Counted from the stretch's first letter, positions 33,324 to 42,754 are shown. The stretch: 64,000 nt of DNA from Amycolatopsis bartoniae (GCF_014191255.1 NZ_JACHWH010000005.1:124001-188000), one strand, 5' to 3'. Numbers and translations: made by a program. Notes: a model not told the origin generated them from the sequence alone.

Positions 33324-34475
33324 ATGCTCGACAAGCGCACGGCGATCGCGCTGGGCACGCTCACCGCCGCCTGCTTCGTGTCCGTGACCTCGGAGAACCT
33401 GCCGGTCGCGCTGCTGCCCCAGCTCGCGGCGGGGTTCGGCGTGTCCGGCCCGGCCGTCGGCCTGCTGTCCACCGGCTACGCGATCGTGGTCGCGATCTCG
33501 GTGGTGCCGCTGGTGGCGCTGACCTCCCGCTGGGACCGGCGGTCCACCGCGCTGGTCACGATCGCGGCGGTGGCGGTGTCCAACGTGCTGCTGGCGCTCG
33601 CCCCCGGTTACGGCGTCGCGGTGCTGGCCCGGGTCGTGTCCGCGGCGGGGCACGGGGTGTTCTGGTCGATCGTCGCGCCGGTCGCCACGCGCCTGCTCGG
33701 GCCGGAGCGGTCCGGCCGTGCGACGGCGGTGGTCTTCGCCGGGAACTCGCTCGCCTTCCTGCTGGGGCTGCCGCTGAGCTCGTGGCTGGGGGCGACGATC
33801 GGCTGGCGGCCGACGGTCCTCGCGGTGGCCGGGGCCGCGGCGCTGTCGGCGGTCGTGATCCGCGCGACGGTGCGCCCGCTGCCCCCGGAGCACTCGGCGC
33901 GCCCGGTGATCCGCCGCGCCGTCACCGCCCGGGCGCTGGCGCCGGTGAACCTGGTGACGCTGGTCGTGGTGCTGGGCCATTTCGCGGCCTACACCTACGT
34001 CACGGTGATCATCGCGGATTACGTGCACGTGACGGGTTCCGCGACGTCGGGCCTGCTGCTCGGCTACGGCGCGGCGGGCTTGCTGGGGCTGGTCCTCATC
34101 GGACGGCGGGTGGACCACCGTCCCCGCGCCACGGCGCTGTTCGTCACCGGTGGCGCGGCGGCGTGCCTGCTGGTGCTGTCGACGGCGGGCGCACTGTCCA
34201 CTATGGTCGCCGGGATCGCGGTCGTGCTGTGGGCGGTGCCGGCGGGCGGGATGGCGGTGATCCTGCAGGCCGCGGTGCTGCGCGTGGCGCCCGACCGGGC
34301 CGACCTGGCCTCCGCGGCGTACGTGGTGGCGTTCCAGATCGGCATCGCCGCGGGCGCCGCGATCGGCGGCCTCTGCCTGGACACGGGCACCCTCCCCGCC
34401 GCACTGGCGATCGCCGCGGCCTGCGGCCTCTCCGCGGCGCTCGTGATCCGCCGATCGGCCGCCTTTCCGGCGTAG
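33324..34475 (+). CDS. MFS transporter (AraJ/Cmx-like drug or sugar efflux)
   Basis: This 383-residue membrane protein has about 12 hydrophobic helices and the MFS motif A-like segment TSRWDRRSTALV after helix 2, with RVVSAAGHGVFWSIVAPVA for helix 4-5, as in chloramphenicol or arabinose efflux proteins. The ATG at 33324 is preceded by TATCGTTAAACA with no Shine-Dalgarno, consistent with a leaderless mRNA. Probably regulated by the divergent LacI protein. Confidence 0.85.
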   Translation: MLDKRTAIALGTLTAACFVSVTSENLPVALLPQLAAGFGVSGPAVGLLSTGYAIVVAISVVPLVALTSRWDRRSTALVTIAAVAVSNVLLALAPGYGVAVLARVVSAAGHGVFWSIVAPVATRLLGPERSGRATAVVFAGNSLAFLLGLPLSSWLGATIGWRPTVLAVAGAAALSAVVIRATVRPLPPEHSARPVIRRAVTARALAPVNLVTLVVVLGHFAAYTYVTVIIADYVHVTGSATSGLLLGYGAAGLLGLVLIGRRVDHRPRATALFVTGGAAACLLVLSTAGALSTMVAGIAVVLWAVPAGGMAVILQAAVLRVAPDRADLASAAYVVAFQIGIAAGAAIGGLCLDTGTLPAALAIAAACGLSAALVIRRSAAFPA

Positions 34476-34506
34476 CGGGTGTCAGTACCAGCTCTCCGCG
34501 CGCCGG

Positions 34507-35661
34507 TCAGGCCCTGCGCGCGGCGGTGACCAACGCGCTCAGCAGTCGCAGGTGGTCGGCGTCGGCCTGGACGGGGAACAGGAAGCGTCGGCGCAGGAAG
34601 GCGTAGGACAGCTCGTGCCGTGGGTCGACCAGCGCCTGTTGTCCGCCGGCACCGCTGTGGCCGAACGCGCCGGCGCCGAGGACCGGGTAGGTCTCCGACG
34701 AGGCGTGGAATCCGGTGGCCCACGCCTTCGGCTGCCGCAGGACCAGGTCGAAGCCGTGGGACTGGATCTGGCCGAACGCCGACGCGGTGGCGGGTTCGAG
34801 CAGCGGGCCGGCACCGTCGACCGGCGACACGAGAGCCGAGTACAGCTTGGCCAGGCTGCGGGCGGTGCCGACACCGCCGAACGAGGCGGGCCCGCGGGAG
34901 CGGATGAGCGGAAGGTTGGGCAGTTCCCACACCTCCCGGTTGCGCGGATGGTGGCGGTTGAAGGCGATGCCGCTGAGGCTGTCAGGAGCGGTGGCGGCCG
35001 CGGCGAGCTCGCGCAGGCGTTCCGGGGTTGCCGTCATCGGTTGCGCGCTGAGGAACCGGTCGTCCTGATCTTCGGGCAGGCCCAGGTGCAGGTCGAGCTT
35101 CAGCGGGGCCTGGAGCCGTTCGGCGAAGTGCTCCTGGACGGTGCGACCGGTGGCGCGGCGCACCACCTCCCCGCTCAGCGCGGCCATCACCAGCGCGTGG
35201 TATCCCGCTGCCCGGCCCGGTCGCCAGAACGGGCGCTGCGCACCGAGTCGTTCGGCCACGACCTGGTCGTCGGCGAGTTCCTCCATCGTGAACCCGTCCG
35301 TGGCGCCGACCAGGCCGGCCCGGTGGGCGAGCAGTTCGCGCACCAGGAGGTCCTGCTTGCCCTCGACCGCGAACTGCGGCCAGTAGTGGCTCACCTTCCG
35401 GTCCAGGTCCACCACGCCGTCCTGGACCAGCAGCGCCACCACCAGGTGGGCGACCCCCTTGCTCGCCGAGTAGATCCCCATGATCGAGCCGGCGTGCACG
35501 TCCGGCCCGGCCCACAGGTCGACCACCTTCTCCCCGCGGTGGTAGGCCGCCACCTGGACGTCCAGGTCGGCACCCTCCGCGGCCAGCAGCGCGGCGAACT
35601 GCTCGCGCACGGCCTCGAATCCCGGCGCGACCGTGCCCTGCACGCCGCCCGCGTCCCACAT
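34507..35661 (-). CDS. Serine hydrolase, beta-lactamase/EstB (family VIII esterase) fold
   Basis: This 384-residue protein has the SxxK motif in IYSASKGVAHL (about residue 69), a tyrosine motif GYHALVMAAL (about 160) and HSGAGGQ near the C-terminus, where penicillin-binding proteins have KTG. This fits family VIII carboxylesterases. There is no signal peptide, so it is probably cytoplasmic. The ATG at 35661 follows GGGAGG. An inverted repeat 56 bp upstream may be its operator. Confidence 0.85.
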   Translation of the reverse strand: MWDAGGVQGTVAPGFEAVREQFAALLAAEGADLDVQVAAYHRGEKVVDLWAGPDVHAGSIMGIYSASKGVAHLVVALLVQDGVVDLDRKVSHYWPQFAVEGKQDLLVRELLAHRAGLVGATDGFTMEELADDQVVAERLGAQRPFWRPGRAAGYHALVMAALSGEVVRRATGRTVQEHFAERLQAPLKLDLHLGLPEDQDDRFLSAQPMTATPERLRELAAAATAPDSLSGIAFNRHHPRNREVWELPNLPLIRSRGPASFGGVGTARSLAKLYSALVSPVDGAGPLLEPATASAFGQIQSHGFDLVLRQPKAWATGFHASSETYPVLGAGAFGHSGAGGQQALVDPRHELSYAFLRRRFLFPVQADADHLRLLSALVTAARRA

Positions 35662-35716
35662 CGTGCCTCCCGCTGTCCGGTGACGGCCGATCCGTCGAAC
35701 ACGACTCAGCATAGGT

Positions 35717-35741
35717 CATTAGTAACCAGCGGACACTAATG
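35717..35741. promoter_or_regulatory. Inverted repeat upstream of the serine hydrolase gene
   Basis: CATTAGT (35717-35723) and ACTAATG (35735-35741) are exact inverted repeats separated by 11 bp. On the minus strand TATGCT follows just downstream as a possible -10 box. AT-rich arms in this GC-rich window suggest an operator for a TetR- or MarR-type protein. Confidence 0.4.
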
Positions 35742-35808
35742 GACCCGCGTCCTGGCGTTCGGGACGTCCCGCCCGGATCAAGCGGCCACCCACCGGGGGG
35801 TGAAGGGA

Positions 35809-35991
35809 GAAAGCGCTTTCGGGCCGCGGCGCGGGGGCGAGCGCGTGCCGCTCCCGCCAGTGCATGCTGGAAAGCGCTTTCACAGCCACCACCTGCCGTA
35901 CCGCGTGGGCCAAGCGTGCGCGAGGTGCCACCGCCCCCGCGATCCGATGGCGCGGCAGAAAGCGCTATCCCGCTGGCGGGAAAGCGCTTTC
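35809..35991. repeat. Cluster of four GAAAGCGCTTTC-type palindromes in a gene-free region
   Basis: The interval 35662-36177 (516 bp) has no recognisable gene. It holds perfect palindromes at 35809-35820, 35870-35881 and 35980-35991, and one with a single mismatch (GAAAGCGCTATC) at 35958-35969. The last two are 22 bp apart, two helical turns. Flanks are not shared with the 25.3-kb array, so only the 12-bp core is conserved. The cluster lies 187-369 bp upstream of the DHA2 exporter gene. Confidence 0.75.
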
Positions 35992-36177
35992 CCCACCCAC
36001 GTTCGCCGTGCCGCGAACCATCAGGGGCCGGGCACGGGCACGCTGCCACCGTCCCAGCGCCCACTGGGGCGACGGCGACGGCGTTTTCCGCACGAGCACC
36101 CCAGCAGCTCCCCGTGACAACCGCCGCCCCGCCCACACGCCGTACGATCAACCCAGGCGGCGGAAGAGAGGGTGTGC

Positions 36178-37542
36178 GTGGGGTTCCAGCGGGGTGTCGC
36201 GCTGCTCGTGGCCGCGGCGTTCTTCATGGAGATCCTCGACAGCACGGTCATCGCGCCCGCCGTACCGCGGATCGCGGGGGACTTCGGGGTCAGCGCGGTC
36301 GCGGTCAACGTCGCGATCACCGCCTACGTGCTCACCGTGGGTGTGCTGATCCCGGTCAGCGGCTGGCTCGCCGTCCGCTTCGGCGTACGCCGGGTCTTCT
36401 GCCTCGCGCTCGCCGTGTTCGTGCTCGCGTCAGCGGGCTGCGCCGTGGCGCCTGACCTCGCCGTGCTGACCGGGTGCCGGGTCGTGCAGGGGGCAGGCGG
36501 CGCGATGATGGTGCCGGTCGGGCGGCTCGCGGTGCTGCGGACCACCCCCAAGCCCGACCTCGTGCGCGCGATCGCCTACCTCACCTGGCCCGCGCTACTG
36601 GCACCCGTCGTCGCCCCGGTGGCCGGCGGCCTGCTGGCCGAGTACGCGTCCTGGCGGTGGATCTTCCTCGTCAACGTGCCGCTCGGGCTGGCGGCGCTCG
36701 CCGTGGCCGTGCGGATCGTGCCGCGGTCGCGTGCGGAGCGGCCACCCCCGTTCGACCTCGCCGGGTTCGTGCTCACGGCCGTCGCCGTGGGGGCGCTGAT
36801 CGTGGCGCTCGACGGGCTCGGCTCGGGTTTCGGCCCGCGCACGGCCGTGGCGCTCGTCGTGGCCGTCGTCGCGCTCGTGCTCTCCATGCGGCACCTGCTG
36901 CGGGCGCGGCATCCGCTGGTGGATCTGCGGACCCTGCGAGTGCGGACGTACCGGCTCACCGCGGCCAGCGGCTCGGTGTACCGCGCGGTGATCACCTCGA
37001 TCCCGTTCCTGTTGCCGCTGCTGTTCCAGCTCGGGTTCGGCTGGAGCCCGGCGCAGGCCGGGGCCGCGGTGATCGCGTTGTTCGCCGGCAACGTCGGCAT
37101 CAAACCGGCCACGACACCGCTGATGCGCCGCTTCGGCATCCGCCGCGTCCTGCTCGGCGCGATCGCCGCCGGGGCCGCCTGCCTGGTGGGCATGGCGTTC
37201 GTGCGCGCCGCGACGCCGCTGCCGCTGCTGCTCGCACTGCTGGTGGCCAGCGGCGTGGCGCGCTCGATCGGCTTCACCGCGTACAACAGCATCGCCTTCG
37301 CGGACGTGCCACCGGAGCGCATGACGCACGCGAACACCTTGTTCTCCGCGTTGCAGGAGCTCGGCGCCGGGTTGGGGGTGGCGGCCGGGGCGCTGCTCAT
37401 CCGGCTGGGTCAGGCGGTGGTGCCCGGACCCGTGGGCCCCTACGGCGTCGCGTGCGTGCTGCTCGCGCTGATCCTGCTCGGACCGGCGGTCGCGGCCTGG
37501 CGCCTGCCGGTGACGGCGGGCGACGCCGTCACCGGGCGCTGA
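36178..37542 (+). CDS. MFS transporter, DHA2/EmrB-QacA family
   Basis: This 454-residue protein with about 14 hydrophobic helices begins with ALLVAAAFFMEILDSTVIAPA, the DHA2 hallmark LDxTVxxxAxP, followed by motif A GWLAVRFGVRR and motif C GGLLAEYASWRWIFLVNVPL. It would export drugs or metabolites using the proton gradient. The GTG at 36178 is favoured over 36172 because GGAAGAGAG then sits 8 bp upstream. The upstream cluster of LacI-type palindromes suggests carbon-source control. Converges with the mannosidase gene, overlapping 14 bp. Confidence 0.88.
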   Translation: MGFQRGVALLVAAAFFMEILDSTVIAPAVPRIAGDFGVSAVAVNVAITAYVLTVGVLIPVSGWLAVRFGVRRVFCLALAVFVLASAGCAVAPDLAVLTGCRVVQGAGGAMMVPVGRLAVLRTTPKPDLVRAIAYLTWPALLAPVVAPVAGGLLAEYASWRWIFLVNVPLGLAALAVAVRIVPRSRAERPPPFDLAGFVLTAVAVGALIVALDGLGSGFGPRTAVALVVAVVALVLSMRHLLRARHPLVDLRTLRVRTYRLTAASGSVYRAVITSIPFLLPLLFQLGFGWSPAQAGAAVIALFAGNVGIKPATTPLMRRFGIRRVLLGAIAAGAACLVGMAFVRAATPLPLLLALLVASGVARSIGFTAYNSIAFADVPPERMTHANTLFSALQELGAGLGVAAGALLIRLGQAVVPGPVGPYGVACVLLALILLGPAVAAWRLPVTAGDAVTGR

Positions 37543-40522
37543 CCCGCAGGGTCACGATCTCGAACGGCCGGAAAGCGATGTCCACCGGCTCCCCCGCCGC
37601 CCACGACGAACGCTGCGCCACGCCGTCGGCCGGCTCCCGTTCGAGCAGGTCCGTCGTCCACGCGCGGCCCGCCGGCGCCGAGAACGCCACGCGCGCCCGG
37701 GCCCGGCCGCCCCGCGCCTCGTACAGCCGCACGACCAGGTCCCCGGACCGGTCCTCCGCCAGCTTCACCGCCTCCACCACCACCGCGGGCGACGAGACCG
37801 TGAGCAGCGGCGCCACCGGGCCGCCGCCGGTGACCGTGCGCACCGGGAGGTTCAGCCGGTAGCCCGTGTCGAGCGCTTCGAGCACCGACTCCGCGGGCCG
37901 CAAAGCCGTGCGCAGCACGTGCGTGCCCTGGTCCGCGTGCGGGTCGGGATAGCGCGGCGCCCGCAGCAGCGACTGCCGTACCAGCGTGACCGTGGAGCCG
38001 TCGGCCGCCCAGCGGCGGCTGATGTCGTGGCCGTACGTCGAGTCGTTGGCGAGCGCCACCCCGAAACCGGGCTCGCCGACGTGCACCCAGCGGTGTGCTG
38101 CCGTCTCGAAACGGGCGTTGTCCCATGACGTGTTCGCGTGCGTGGGCCGCTGCACGTGCCCGAACTGCACCTCCGACGACGCCCGGTCGGCGTGCACCGC
38201 GAGCGGGAACGCGAGCTTCAGCAGCTTTTCCCTTTCGTGCCAGTCTATCCTGGTCTCGATGTCCAGCTCCTTCGCGCCGCGGGCCAGCCGGAACGTCTGC
38301 ACGAAGGCCGAGTCGCGGTACGACCGCCGCACGACAAGCGCGTCGCCCTCGACCGTCACCGAGTCCGCCGTGCGCAGCTCGTCGACGTGGTGCCGGTAGT
38401 GCTCGTCGAGATCCCAGGCGTCCCAGCGGTTCGGCAGGTCGCGGAAGACCTGGAGCAGCGCCGCGGCCTCGCCGTCCGCGATCAGCTCGCGTCCGGATCG
38501 TACGTCCACAAAGGACCGCAGCAGTGCGGCGCCGTCGAACGCCGCTCGCACCACACCGTTGTCCAGCACCCAGCCGTCGTGCACAACGGGAGGAACCAGA
38601 GCGGGCCCGGAACCCACCGCGGCCCCGAGCGCCGGCACCCCGGCCGCGGCCACCGGCGCCGCATTGAACATCACGGACTCGGCACCGGGCCCGGCCAGCA
38701 GCCGTTGCGCGGATTCGATCAGCGGCGTGAGCGTCTCGGCGAGCGCGGCGTAGTTGCGTTCGGCCTCCTGGTGCACCCACGCGATGGACGAGCCCGGCAG
38801 GATGTCGTGGAACTGCTGCAACAACACGGTTCGCCACGCGGCGTCCAATTCTTCGTACGGGTACTCGCCGAGGCCACGCCACGCGGCCGTCGCGTGCCAC
38901 AGCTCCGCCTCGCGCAGCAGGTGCTCACTGCGGCGGTTGCCCTGCTTCGTCTTCGCCTGTGACGTGTAGGTGCCGCGGTGCAGTTCGAGGTACAGCTCAC
39001 CCGACCACGTCGCCGGTGCCGGGTGCGCCGCCTTCGCGAGGTCGAAGAACCGTTGCGGTGTCCCGATTTCCACCGTCGGCGAACCCTCCAGCGAGCGGGT
39101 CCGGACGGCGGCCTCCAGCATCTCCCTCGTCGGCCCGCCACCTCCGTTGCCGAAGCCGAACGGCGTGAGCGAGACGTTCGAGACCCCCTTCTCGGCGTAC
39201 TGTCGCTGCGCGCGGGCGAGGTCGGCGCCGGAGAGGTCGGAGTTGTAGGTGTCGGTGGGCGGGAAGTGCGTGAACACGCGGCTGCCGTCGATGCCCTCCC
39301 ACCAGAAGGTGTGGTGCGGCATGCGGTTGGTCTGGTTCCACGAGATCTTCTGCGTGAGGAACGAGTGCGCCCCGGCGGCACGCGCGAGCTGCGGCAGGGC
39401 GGCGCTGTAGCCGAACGAGTCGGGCAGCCACACCTCGTCGGGCTCGAAGCCGAACTCCCGCAGGAAGAAACCCTTGCCGTGCACGAACTGCCGCGCCAGC
39501 GCCTCGCCGCCGGGCAGGTTCGTGTCCGACTCCACCCACATGCCGCCGACGGGCACGAACCGCCCCTCGGCCACCCGCTTGCGGATGCGCTCGAACAGCG
39601 CCGGGTAGTGCTCCTTGATCCACGCGTACTGCTGGGCGCTGGAGCAGGCGAACACGAAGTCCGGATACTCGTCCATCAGCGCGAGCACGTTCGAAAACGT
39701 CCGGGCGCACTTGCGGATCGTCTCGCGCGTCGGCCACAGCCACGCGGAGTCGATGTGCGCGTGGCCGACCGCGATCACGTGGTGCGCGCTGGCGTGAGCG
39801 GGGGACGCGAGCACTCCGGAAAGCGCTTCCCGGCCCGCCGCCGCGGTTTCCGCGACCCGGTCGGGGTCCACGACGTCGCACATCCGCTCCAGCGCCCGCA
39901 GGATCTCGGCGCGGCGCGGGAGCGACGGGTCCAGCTCGTCGCGCAACCCGGCGAGCGTCCAGCAGTCCCGCAGCAGGTGGTAGACGGTGAGGTCGCGCTC
40001 GACGAGGTCGATCCGGTGCAGCGTGTAGATCGGCTCGGTGCCGGCGGTGGCCTTGTCGCCCAGGGGCGTGGGCTGGAAGAGGTAGCCGCCGGCCACGTCC
40101 GGGTTCGACGCCGCCTCGACGTAGAGGTCGATCGGCCCGGGCTCGACGGGCACCGTGTTGTTCAGCGGCTCCAGGCCCTTGACGATCGAGCCGTCCGGCC
40201 GGTACACCAGCCCCTCGGCCTGGAAACCGGGGTACTGACCGGAAAACCCGAGGTCGAAGACGACCTCCAGCGCGCCGCCCCAGCCTTCGGGGACTGCCCC
40301 GGTGACGTGGAACCACGTCGTGCCCCAGGGCTTGCCCCACGGCGTTCCGGTCGCGAACGGGACGTACGACTGCGCCACGGCGTCCGCGAACGGCACCGGT
40401 TCGCCGGGCACCTCCCACGCGGTCACGTCGAGCGCGAGGCACCGCCGCTCCAGTGCGGGCGCGACGCGCTCCCGGACGAAACGCTCGATGCGGGCCTCGA
40501 TCTGCGCGGTGACGTCGTGCAC
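37529..40522 (-). CDS. Alpha-mannosidase, glycoside hydrolase family 38
   Basis: This 997-residue enzyme would remove alpha-mannose from oligosaccharides. Key GH38 features are the N-terminal beta domain (DLGFSGQYPGFQAEGLVY), the zinc site AVGHAHIDSAWLWP near residue 250, the nucleophile Asp in LPDSFGYSAALP near 368, HFPPTDTYN and HRGTYTSQA, and a C-terminal beta-sandwich. No signal peptide, so it is intracellular. The GTG at 40522 lacks a clear Shine-Dalgarno, but the frame upstream falls in the adjacent pseudogene. A GAAAGCGCTTCC near-palindrome is encoded at 39819-39830. Confidence 0.92.
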   Translation of the reverse strand: MHDVTAQIEARIERFVRERVAPALERRCLALDVTAWEVPGEPVPFADAVAQSYVPFATGTPWGKPWGTTWFHVTGAVPEGWGGALEVVFDLGFSGQYPGFQAEGLVYRPDGSIVKGLEPLNNTVPVEPGPIDLYVEAASNPDVAGGYLFQPTPLGDKATAGTEPIYTLHRIDLVERDLTVYHLLRDCWTLAGLRDELDPSLPRRAEILRALERMCDVVDPDRVAETAAAGREALSGVLASPAHASAHHVIAVGHAHIDSAWLWPTRETIRKCARTFSNVLALMDEYPDFVFACSSAQQYAWIKEHYPALFERIRKRVAEGRFVPVGGMWVESDTNLPGGEALARQFVHGKGFFLREFGFEPDEVWLPDSFGYSAALPQLARAAGAHSFLTQKISWNQTNRMPHHTFWWEGIDGSRVFTHFPPTDTYNSDLSGADLARAQRQYAEKGVSNVSLTPFGFGNGGGGPTREMLEAAVRTRSLEGSPTVEIGTPQRFFDLAKAAHPAPATWSGELYLELHRGTYTSQAKTKQGNRRSEHLLREAELWHATAAWRGLGEYPYEELDAAWRTVLLQQFHDILPGSSIAWVHQEAERNYAALAETLTPLIESAQRLLAGPGAESVMFNAAPVAAAGVPALGAAVGSGPALVPPVVHDGWVLDNGVVRAAFDGAALLRSFVDVRSGRELIADGEAAALLQVFRDLPNRWDAWDLDEHYRHHVDELRTADSVTVEGDALVVRRSYRDSAFVQTFRLARGAKELDIETRIDWHEREKLLKLAFPLAVHADRASSEVQFGHVQRPTHANTSWDNARFETAAHRWVHVGEPGFGVALANDSTYGHDISRRWAADGSTVTLVRQSLLRAPRYPDPHADQGTHVLRTALRPAESVLEALDTGYRLNLPVRTVTGGGPVAPLLTVSSPAVVVEAVKLAEDRSGDLVVRLYEARGGRARARVAFSAPAGRAWTTDLLEREPADGVAQRSSWAAGEPVDIAFRPFEIVTLRVSAR
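39819..39830. repeat. Intragenic GAAAGCGCTTCC near-palindrome
   Basis: On the minus strand the alpha-mannosidase gene reads GGAAGCGCTTTC here (codons GAA-GCG-CTT-TCC for EALS), one base from the perfect palindrome, again using the rare CTT codon. Confidence 0.35.
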
Positions 40523-40547
40523 AGGCCCAGTCTGGCAGCGTTTCCGC

Positions 40548-40985
40548 TCAGCCGCCGGTAGCGGTGCGGAAGCCCAGGTTCCCACTGGAGCTGTCGGGGG
40601 TGTTCGCGGTACGGGCGGCCACACGATAGCGGTTGCAGTAGGAGTCGTGACACAGGTATGAGCCCCCGCGCATGGAGCGGGCGCTGTGCGCAGGGTCGAA
40701 CCAATCGGCGCACCACTCCCACACGTTGCCCGACACGTTGTACAGGCCGAAACCGTTGGGCTGGTACGCGTCCACCGGGGCTGTACCGGCGTAGCCGTCG
40801 TCCTCGGTGTTGCGCACCGGGAAGCGCCCCTGCCAAATGTTGCACCGCGGTTCGCGCCAATATGCCCCGGAGAGACCGCACCACCACGGCGTCTGTTCAG
40901 GCCCTCGGACCCCACGCGGAAGGTTCCGCCCGGGGAGCGCCAGCAGCCCGTCCGTGTTCCCCGCATCGAGATCAATCTCCTGCGC
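40548..40985 (-). pseudogene. Formylglycine-generating enzyme (SUMF1-like) remnant with internal deletion and frameshift
   Basis: On the minus strand an N-terminal fragment ([10 protein letters not shown], from about 40975) is followed, in another frame, by the C-terminal third: [46 protein letters not shown], then [16 protein letters not shown] and GFRTATGG before the stop at 40548. The cysteine pair CHDSYC that activates sulfatases is preserved. The middle of the roughly 300-residue protein, including most of the fold, is missing. No sulfatase gene is nearby. Confidence 0.8.
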
Positions 40986-41013
40986 GGCGACGACCTCCTA
41001 CGGCTTCACACTA

Positions 41014-42168
41014 TCAGCCGCCGCTGGCGAAAGGCCCGGTGAAGGCGAGCTTGCCGAACCGCTCCCCCATGCGGCGGTGGGTCGCCGCGTCGGGGTGGAG
41101 CTCGTCCGGCAGCGGGTGCTCGGCGAAGTCGGCCTCGCCGTAGAGCTCGCGGCCGTCGAGGTAGTGCAGGTTCGCGTCGGTCGCCGCGCGCTGGGCGACG
41201 AGCCGGGCCAGCTCGTCCCGGATCACGCGCAGCGTCAGCTTTCCCGCCGAGCGCTCGGCCGGGTCGCCGGTGGCCCGGAACCGGAGCCTGCCGGCGCTCA
41301 TCGCGGCGAAGTCGAACGCACCCGGGCCGGGCGTGTCCTCGTGGATCGGGCAGAAGATCGGCGAGACCACCAGCAGCGGCACGTCCGGATGCCCCTCGCG
41401 AAGGGTGTCGAGGAACCCGTGCACCGCCGGGCCGAACGCCCTCAGCCGCAGCAGGTCGCTGTTCACCAGGTTGATGCCGATCTTGACGCTGATCAGGTCG
41501 GCCGGCGTGTCCCGCATCGTGCGCGCGGTGAACGGGTCCAGCAGCGCGCTGCCGCTCAACCCGAGGTTGACCAGCTCCACCCCGCCCATCGCGGCAGCGA
41601 CCGCGGGCCAGGTCGCACTCGGGCTCGCGGCGTCGGAACCGTGGCTGATCGAGCTGCCGTGGTGCAGCCACACCCGGTCCCCCCGCGGCGGGGCGGACTC
41701 GACCGGCGCATCGGTGCGCAAGGCGACCAGCTCGGTGATCTCGTTGTGCGGCAACCAGATCTCGACGTCCTTCAGCCCGGCATCGAGACCGAAGTGGACT
41801 GTCGCAACAGGACCTGACAGTTCTTCGACCGCTCCCGTGGTCAGGTCCGTGCGCACGGTGTTGCCGCCGGACGCACTCGCCTGGGCGGCCAGGCGGCCGT
41901 CGACGAGCAGGTCGTACACGCCGTCCGGGCGCGGCGGCGCCCCGACGTAGACGCGCTTGGTGGGCAGCGTGTCCAGCTCGACGACGGTGGCCCGGGTTCG
42001 CAACGCCAGCCGCACGCCCGACGGCTGGGCTTCGGCCATCGCGAGCTGCTGGTCGGCGCACTGGGCGCGGGCCCAGGCGGGCAGCCGGTGCGGCAGCAGG
42101 CCGTGCGCGGTGCGCTCCAGCTCCTGCGCGCCGCGCACCAGCTCGGCGGTGATGTCGGTGGTGATCAT
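41014..42168 (-). CDS. SGNH/GDSL-family hydrolase with N-terminal beta domain
   Basis: This 384-residue protein has an N-terminal beta-sandwich (about residues 40-175) and an SGNH catalytic domain. The block I serine lies in WLHHGSSISHG, block III in SVKIGINLVNSD and the Asp/His pair in PDELHPDAATH near the C-terminus. This layout is typical of carbohydrate or acyl esterases. There is no signal peptide. The ATG at 42168 follows GAGGGGACGGAA and overlaps the TetR stop (ATGA), so regulator and enzyme are one operon. Confidence 0.82.
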   Translation of the reverse strand: MITTDITAELVRGAQELERTAHGLLPHRLPAWARAQCADQQLAMAEAQPSGVRLALRTRATVVELDTLPTKRVYVGAPPRPDGVYDLLVDGRLAAQASASGGNTVRTDLTTGAVEELSGPVATVHFGLDAGLKDVEIWLPHNEITELVALRTDAPVESAPPRGDRVWLHHGSSISHGSDAASPSATWPAVAAAMGGVELVNLGLSGSALLDPFTARTMRDTPADLISVKIGINLVNSDLLRLRAFGPAVHGFLDTLREGHPDVPLLVVSPIFCPIHEDTPGPGAFDFAAMSAGRLRFRATGDPAERSAGKLTLRVIRDELARLVAQRAATDANLHYLDGRELYGEADFAEHPLPDELHPDAATHRRMGERFGKLAFTGPFASGG

Positions 42169-42740
42169 TTCCGTCCCCTCGGCCAGGTGGTGAGCAGCGA
42201 GTCGAGGACCTCCAGGATCCGGTCCCACGACTCCTGCGAGTCCGGTGTGCTGTGGCTGAAACCGCCGTCCGCCTCGGAGTCGACGAACCCGCGGAAGACG
42301 CTGCCCAGCAGCCGGACGGCGTGCGTTTCGTCCTCCGCCGGCACGGCGTAGCCCCGCAGGATCGCCCTCATCAGCTGCGAGTGCCTGCGTCCGACACTGA
42401 CGGCCGCGGTCTCTGGATCGAGCCGGAGCTGCGCGGCCGCGAAACGCCCCGGATGCTCGCGGGCGTAGTCGCGGTAGACGTTGGCGAACGCGACCAGTGC
42501 GTCCTTCCCGGCCCGCCCGGCGAGCGCCTCGGCGGCCCGGTCGGCCAGCTCGGCGAGCGCGAGCAGGGCGATGCCGGTCCTGAGGTCCTGCGTGCTGCGC
42601 ACGTGCGAGTACAGGCTCGCGACCTTGACGTCGAACCGCTTGGCCAGCGCCGACGCGGTGACCTGCGCGAACCCGGCCTCGTCGGCCAGCTCCGCCCCCG
42701 CCTCGACGAGCCGTTCCCTGCTCAGTCCCGCGCGTGCCAC
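42165..42740 (-). CDS. TetR-family transcriptional regulator
   Basis: This 191-residue regulator has an N-terminal helix-turn-helix (VTASALAKRFDVKVASLYSH, about residues 27-46) and a C-terminal WHG-like domain (FRGFVDSEADGGFSHS). It is cotranscribed with the SGNH hydrolase through an ATGA overlap. A perfect palindrome, CCTAAAGGCTTTAGG, lies 39 bp upstream and is the probable autoregulatory operator. Confidence 0.88.
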   Translation of the reverse strand: MARAGLSRERLVEAGAELADEAGFAQVTASALAKRFDVKVASLYSHVRSTQDLRTGIALLALAELADRAAEALAGRAGKDALVAFANVYRDYAREHPGRFAAAQLRLDPETAAVSVGRRHSQLMRAILRGYAVPAEDETHAVRLLGSVFRGFVDSEADGGFSHSTPDSQESWDRILEVLDSLLTTWPRGRK

Positions 42741-42754
42741 AACCCTCTCCTCGT

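Noticed and set aside
35739-36455. Plus-strand ORFs through the palindrome cluster
   Set aside because: They are Arg/Pro-rich, have no Shine-Dalgarno and run out of frame into the DHA2 exporter gene.
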